The position numbers and the translations under genes are program-made. From contig SEMN01000100.1 in NCBI GenBank assembly GCA_005408345.1, forward strand, positions 1,243,501-1,307,500: a DNA stretch of 64,000 nucleotides, read 5' to 3'. The DNA is from Macquaria australasica. Its lineage: Eukaryota; Chordata; Actinopteri; Centrarchiformes; Percichthyidae. Below the pieces are notes generated by a model. It saw only the letters and a list, made by a program, of their open reading frames with translations. It was not told the origin of the DNA and ran no database searches. Of the stretch, positions 56,166 through 64,000 are shown in pieces; position 1 is the first letter of the stretch; the number at the start of each line of letters is the position of its first letter.

Positions 56166-57068
56166 GAAAACAAAAAGTTGGAGTCTTGTCTTCAACGTTG
56201 CGGCAGCGAAAAACTACAGAAAGTCACTGCACCCAGCCAAGAAATAGGCCTATGCCAATCATGTTTTCCTGTTTACCAACATGCCTGTTCTCACTTTCCA
56301 ACACATTAAAATTCCATCATATTCTCATTAGAGTAGCTTAATTAACACACGAAACCATTTAGTGTAATGTAGTGTGGGTTAACTGTAACTCTAGAAGGTC
56401 TTGATATGACCCCATAGACACACAAACCCAACCCTTAAGGGAAGTGAAATACCTGTCATTTTCCGTAGCTCTAGATTGCCATTTATTATGCCCACACACC
56501 TCACTGACACCTCACATCTGACAAAAACACTGCTGCGTGTTCGTGAGCGCTCTTTGCGTCATTTCCTGCCATCAGGGCTAGTGTAGAGATGTTTTTGTGG
56601 AAGTGGGATGTTGCCATGTGCCAAAGGCTCATCGGAGGACACCAGAGATCACAAGCATGTTCATGATTGAGTAACGTCCCATGGGAGGAAATCATTTGGA
56701 CAGAGTGCCCAGTGTCAGATGTCAGCAACAGTGCAAATCACTTACTCTATGAGGACAGGCTTTAATCACGTGTATAACATCTGTCTTTTCATTTAAATAC
56801 AACAAATGTAATGCTTAACTGAAAAGCACCTGTTTAAGTCAAAGAACATTCCTGATTAAATCATCATTGTATTATTCCTGGAACATGAATTCACTGAATT
56901 TTGCCTCCCACAGAATTTCTGTAGCTTTATCTCCCTTTTCTCCTGGGCCCTGCTCCTAGAACATATGATGGCTCTTGTTCTGACCTGTGAGCAGTACGTC
57001 CCTCTTCCTTTTCCTTTACTTTCTGGAAATGAGCAGAGTCCACACACCCCAGTGAACAGAATCGCCTC

Positions 57069-57075
57069 TATTTAA
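57069..57075 (+). promoter_or_regulatory. lyve1: Possible TATA-like element of lyve1
   Basis: TATTTAA lies about 90 bp before the ATG at 57163 and could place a transcription start near 57100. This rests on the motif and its position only. Confidence 0.3.
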
Positions 57076-57162
57076 CCCTGTCATTTGGCTCACCGACACA
57101 TAAACCGTGCAACACTTGTCATCCCCGGCATTCATCCGTCTCTACTCTGACCAGTCCTGAAT

Positions 57163-59189
57163 ATGATCTGGTTTTGCATCACATCGGTGTTGTCAGTTAC
57201 TCTAGTCAACTCTGATCAAAATATTGACGCAAGCCACATCAGAGGTAGGCAGCTGTTTTGATATTTGTTCATTATGTAAAATATTCCATCTTGTTTCTGT
57301 AGATAAATGTAGGCAACAAAATCTGAAAATGTTTTATATTTTGTTTTCAGTTTTCCCAGCAGCGAACCAAAGTGTTGCTGGAGTCTTCCAGGTTAGCTAC
57401 TTAAATTACCTCAACCAGCTTCAGTATTTCTTCAATGCCTCTGAAGCTCGGAGGCTCTGCTTGTCCCTCGGAGTGAACATTGCCTCAAAAGCGCAAGTAC
57501 AGGAAGCTCTCACCAGAGGTTTAGAAACGTGCAGGTAAGACCAGAGAGGAAATGCACAAGATCATACTCAGTTATCTCACTGGAGTTTAATGAAAAGTGC
57601 TTGATGTTATGTTTTGTTTTGTTTTGTTTTGTTCAGGTTTGGATGGATTGATGAACATTTTGCAGTGATTCCCCGCAGCAAGGCTCTTTCTACTTGTGGC
57701 CAAAACCAGACGGGCTTGGTGACATGGCGGACCTCTGTTACACACAAGTTTGATGTGTTTTGCTTTAATGAATCAGGTAAGACATTTTGCCTTGTGCTTT
57801 CCACGACACATTAAGAGACAGTTCATTGAAGATATCATGCGTGCTATTTTTAACACAGACCTAAACAATCGGACTGAAAGCTGATATACATCAGAAGGTG
57901 TTAACTCAGATTAGTGTGGATGAACACTCCTGACATTGGCTGTGCTAACACTTTTTTGCATTTACATTTGGACTGAATTTGGATTCAGCTGTGTTTTTAG
58001 TATATGCTAAATGCTACATAACTTTTTTTTAAATGGAAAACTACTTTGCTCCAACGTTAGACTGAAATTGTGGAGAACATAAAAGGTTTGTTTAAACCTC
58101 AACAACTGTTTTATGTTTATTTTACATAAATTAAATATGTAGAATTACTGCCGGAAACCCATTCAGAAATACCTTTTAAATATTTTTTTACACCATGTCA
58201 AGACAGCTGTACGAAGACATCACTATCAGTACATAGTTGCAATGGGAGGCAGATACAATTTTTCTTTTAACAAAGTTAAAACGAATTCAAAATAATGTAA
58301 ACGACACAAACATACATTTATCAAATGGCATGCTCTTTATGTAACACTTATCTAATCTCTCATGGCCTTAAACAGATGCGGCGACACAATTGAAGGATAC
58401 AACAACTGATAGTCTTTTGAGCTTCAGGGATAACTCGGGGCAAACTCACTCTCCTTCTAAGGCAGGAGACTCCACCCAGACCGTGCACTCTACGTCTTCC
58501 TCCTCCCTTCTTCCCTCTTCCTCCTCAACTGTTAAAACGATAGACAGTGAGGCAGAGCCAGCCCTGTTTGTCAGCAGTGCACAGGGCTCTGCTACAGGTA
58601 TGAGAGTTTTGTTCACAACAGAATTAATGCTGTGCAAATATAAATTCTTACTATACAGAAAAATACAGTACAAGTAAAAACATACACAAACTACAAAATA
58701 CAAATAAAGACCTTTTATCATGAATGTTTGGATGTGATTTTTGTTTTGTTTGACTAATGTTTTTTCTCTTTCATGTTCTATTGTTCCAGCGAAGGCTATA
58801 CTCATCACTTCAACTTGTGCCCTTCTCCTTATTGCACTAATCATCCTTGCATACATAAAAATGTAAGTGGTTTTCCATATGAAAATACTATATATAATAC
58901 TGAGGTCTAAAAACTGTGGGGAAATTGATAAATTTCATGTAAAATTCCAGGTACTACATGTTAGATCATGTTTCTCCTTTTGTTATTGTTACACATACAG
59001 TAAGTGCATAGTATGATTTGTTTCTTTCTCTCTGTGAAAAGGAGAAGGAGTCGTGTTCTGAGCTCTGACATGAAGCAGCAGCAAGAGTACATCCAGACAG
59101 AAGAGTGGACGTGTGTGAAGAATATAAAGGAAACAAAGGAAGCTGCTCAGGAAGATGAGAGGATAGAAGTGGGCGACAATGCAAGTTAA
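57163..59189 (+). CDS. lyve1: Lymphatic vessel endothelial hyaluronan receptor 1-like Link-domain receptor
   Basis: LYVE1 is a single-pass surface glycoprotein of lymphatic endothelium and some macrophages that binds hyaluronan through a Link domain. Exons: 57163-57244, 57351-57534, 57637-57776, 58376-58597, 58790-58862, 59042-59189; 849 nt, 282 aa (human 322). A hydrophobic signal peptide covers residues 1-17. The Link domain covers about 36-135 with four cysteines, C64, C88, C109 and C131 (LETCRFGW, STCGQNQ, VFCFNES). Human LYVE1 and CD44 have an extra flanking cysteine pair, absent here. N-glycosylation sequons occur at N33, N56, N112 and N133. A Ser/Thr-rich stalk (136-209) looks mucin-like. 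The membrane helix is about 212-231 (ITSTCALLLIALIILAYI), followed by a basic stop (KMRRSR) and a 45-residue acidic tail. Identity rests on the Link domain and on synteny with irag1 and ampd3; another Link receptor is the alternative. The paralogue (a or b) cannot be told. Confidence 0.88.
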
Positions 59190-59378
59190 ACATTTTTTTG
59201 ATGAGATATTTTTAAGAAGCACTCCACGGACAACTACTGATTAATGTTATTTTAAAGGACAAAGATGAGTCCCTTGTTGTGTCTTTGCTTTGTGTGAAAG
59301 TGATGTAACAGAATGGCTGTAAAGTGCATTTATTTTTGTATATTTTATGTCTGTTAGTATTTTCAGTCATCTGACGTT

Positions 59379-59384
59379 ATTAAA
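59379..59384 (+). terminator. lyve1: lyve1 polyadenylation signal ATTAAA
   Basis: ATTAAA lies 190 nt after the TAA stop and is followed by 'tggtgcagttt'. It is the only near-canonical signal seen before the opposing ampd3 3' end. Confidence 0.5.
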
Positions 59385-59447
59385 TGGTGCAGTTTAGCCA
59401 CTAGATGGAAATGTTTGCAACACAATAATTGTGAAGACTGAAGACTT

Positions 59448-59453
59448 TTTATT
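59448..59453 (-). terminator. ampd3: Candidate ampd3 polyadenylation signal
   Basis: TTTATT on the + strand is AATAAA on the - strand, 637 nt beyond the ampd3 stop. Another TTTATT lies at 59769-59774. If the distal site is used, the ampd3 and lyve1 3' ends meet within some tens of bases. Confidence 0.5.
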
Positions 59454-60089
59454 CTTTTAACGTAGTTTGCTGCTTCAAACAATGAACATACATGTAAATG
59501 CAACGTTTCTACAACAATTCCAAGCACTTTTTAAAAAGGCATGTCATTATTAACTTAGGTTTCTCCAAAATCTCTCAATATATCGATATCTTTCCAAAAA
59601 CCGACTGAAACCTCTTTAAAACAAGATATTTAAGGCAGGGACAGAGTAAATGTCCCGGACATCATTCATCTCTTATCAGAGTTGTCTGAACTAACATTGT
59701 GTAAAGCTTTTCGACCATTAGTGTTCTTGTGTCCGATGTACAGTGTATACAGTAACTGAAAACTTCAAGTTTATTACATACCCCCATCACAAAATGGAGT
59801 GTAAGGTACAATTGCTTATACATAGTGAGTTTCTGTAATGACAAGCGTGTGAATCCGCTTCACACTGGCCCTCCACAACTTCTGTCTAAACCTTTGAGAG
59901 CCAAAGTGCCATCAGTCATCCAGTCATCCAAGGCATGCGTCTTCACTTTGTTATCAACTTGTGACCAGCTAAGCATTGCTTTTTAATTGACAGGGTATTT
60001 ACCACAGTCACTCCCTGGCACTTTTCAAAATAAAAGGTAAATTACTGAGATTTCAGCATGCTTGGATTCTGTCTAATGCGAGGTCCAAT

Positions 60090-63641
<3,552 letters not shown>

Positions 63642-64000
63642 CTGTAAGGTTTATGAATTACAAAGCAACCCAGAATGGTCAGTCATGAAAAAAGTGCTGA
63701 TACAAGGTATTTACCTGCAATGGCAGTGACATTAAGTGACACAAATTAGAGGCAGAGAGACTGAAGGAATTGTAAGTAGCAGAGAGATTTTTGACATGAA
63801 ATCCTATCCTTTTTTCCTTAGTTGACAGGAACATAATAAACTGTTTGTAGCCACATTCTGACAAAATTGAGAAACTTATTCATTTTGCTCACCATTTCAT
63901 CATATTTAAAAATTAACACAGAAAAGCACAACATTTTATGAAAACATAACGCTGAAACATGGTGGCACTTTCTACTTTTCTTACAGCATGTACATCCAGA

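Larger units (their letters stand above)
55165..57060. other. irag1-lyve1 intergenic region, repeats
   Basis: The region starts with a (TA)n patch (55190-55226), followed by family F repeat (55480-55885) and a half copy of the family D foldback element (55890-56165). From 56170 to about 57060 nothing was recognised. The proximal lyve1 promoter should lie just before 57163. Confidence 0.5.

Noticed and set aside
63642..64000. A further ampd3 exon at the right edge
   Set aside because: No - strand frame in this stretch resembles the preceding part of AMPD3 (the segment ending VDSLDVHA in human); it is read as intron.

Overview
The window is vertebrate nuclear DNA from a ray-finned fish, probably a percomorph teleost. 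Small GT-AG exons, AT-rich introns, long (TG)n/(CA)n tracts and several dispersed repeats typical of teleost genomes all point that way. No prokaryotic, viral or CRISPR content was seen. All gene calls come from reading the exons by eye and comparing them with remembered vertebrate protein families; no search was run.

Layout, left to right: (1) 1-1750, repeat-rich upstream DNA ending in a GC-rich promoter with CRE-like sites. (2) eif4g2 (DAP5/NAT1), + strand, coding 3063-9586, starting at a conserved non-AUG GTG codon. (3) ctr9, the TPR scaffold of the PAF1 complex, - strand, coding 20271-11832 in 23 exons, tail-to-tail with eif4g2. (4) A long + strand transcription unit, 21622-54361. Its first 18 coding exons (21622-32254) encode an EF-hand-like plus coiled-coil module resembling KASH5. 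Its last 20 (38291-54361) encode IRAG1 (MRVI1) with a C-terminal membrane anchor. The splice phases of all 38 exons agree across the junction, giving a predicted 1581-residue protein. A putative internal promoter near 34.2-34.4 kb, with a perfect CArG box, could make the short 788-residue IRAG1. (5) lyve1, + strand, coding 57163-59189, a Link-domain membrane receptor of 282 residues. (6) ampd3, - strand, the C-terminal half of AMP deaminase 3, coding from 63641 down to 60090; the gene runs off the right edge.

The order eif4g2-ctr9-irag1-lyve1-ampd3 with these orientations matches human 11p15.4, except that RNF141, which lies between LYVE1 and AMPD3 in human, is absent. The genes do not form one pathway: translation initiation, transcription elongation, cGMP/IP3-receptor signalling, hyaluronan binding and purine metabolism simply sit together in an old synteny block.

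The most interesting points are the KASH5-like head joined to IRAG1, the AUG-free leader and GTG start of eif4g2, a LYVE1 Link domain without the usual extra disulfide, a GC-AG intron in ctr9, an in-frame irag1 exon flanked by complementary (TG)n and (CA)n tracts, and several non-autonomous elements, some nested or palindromic.
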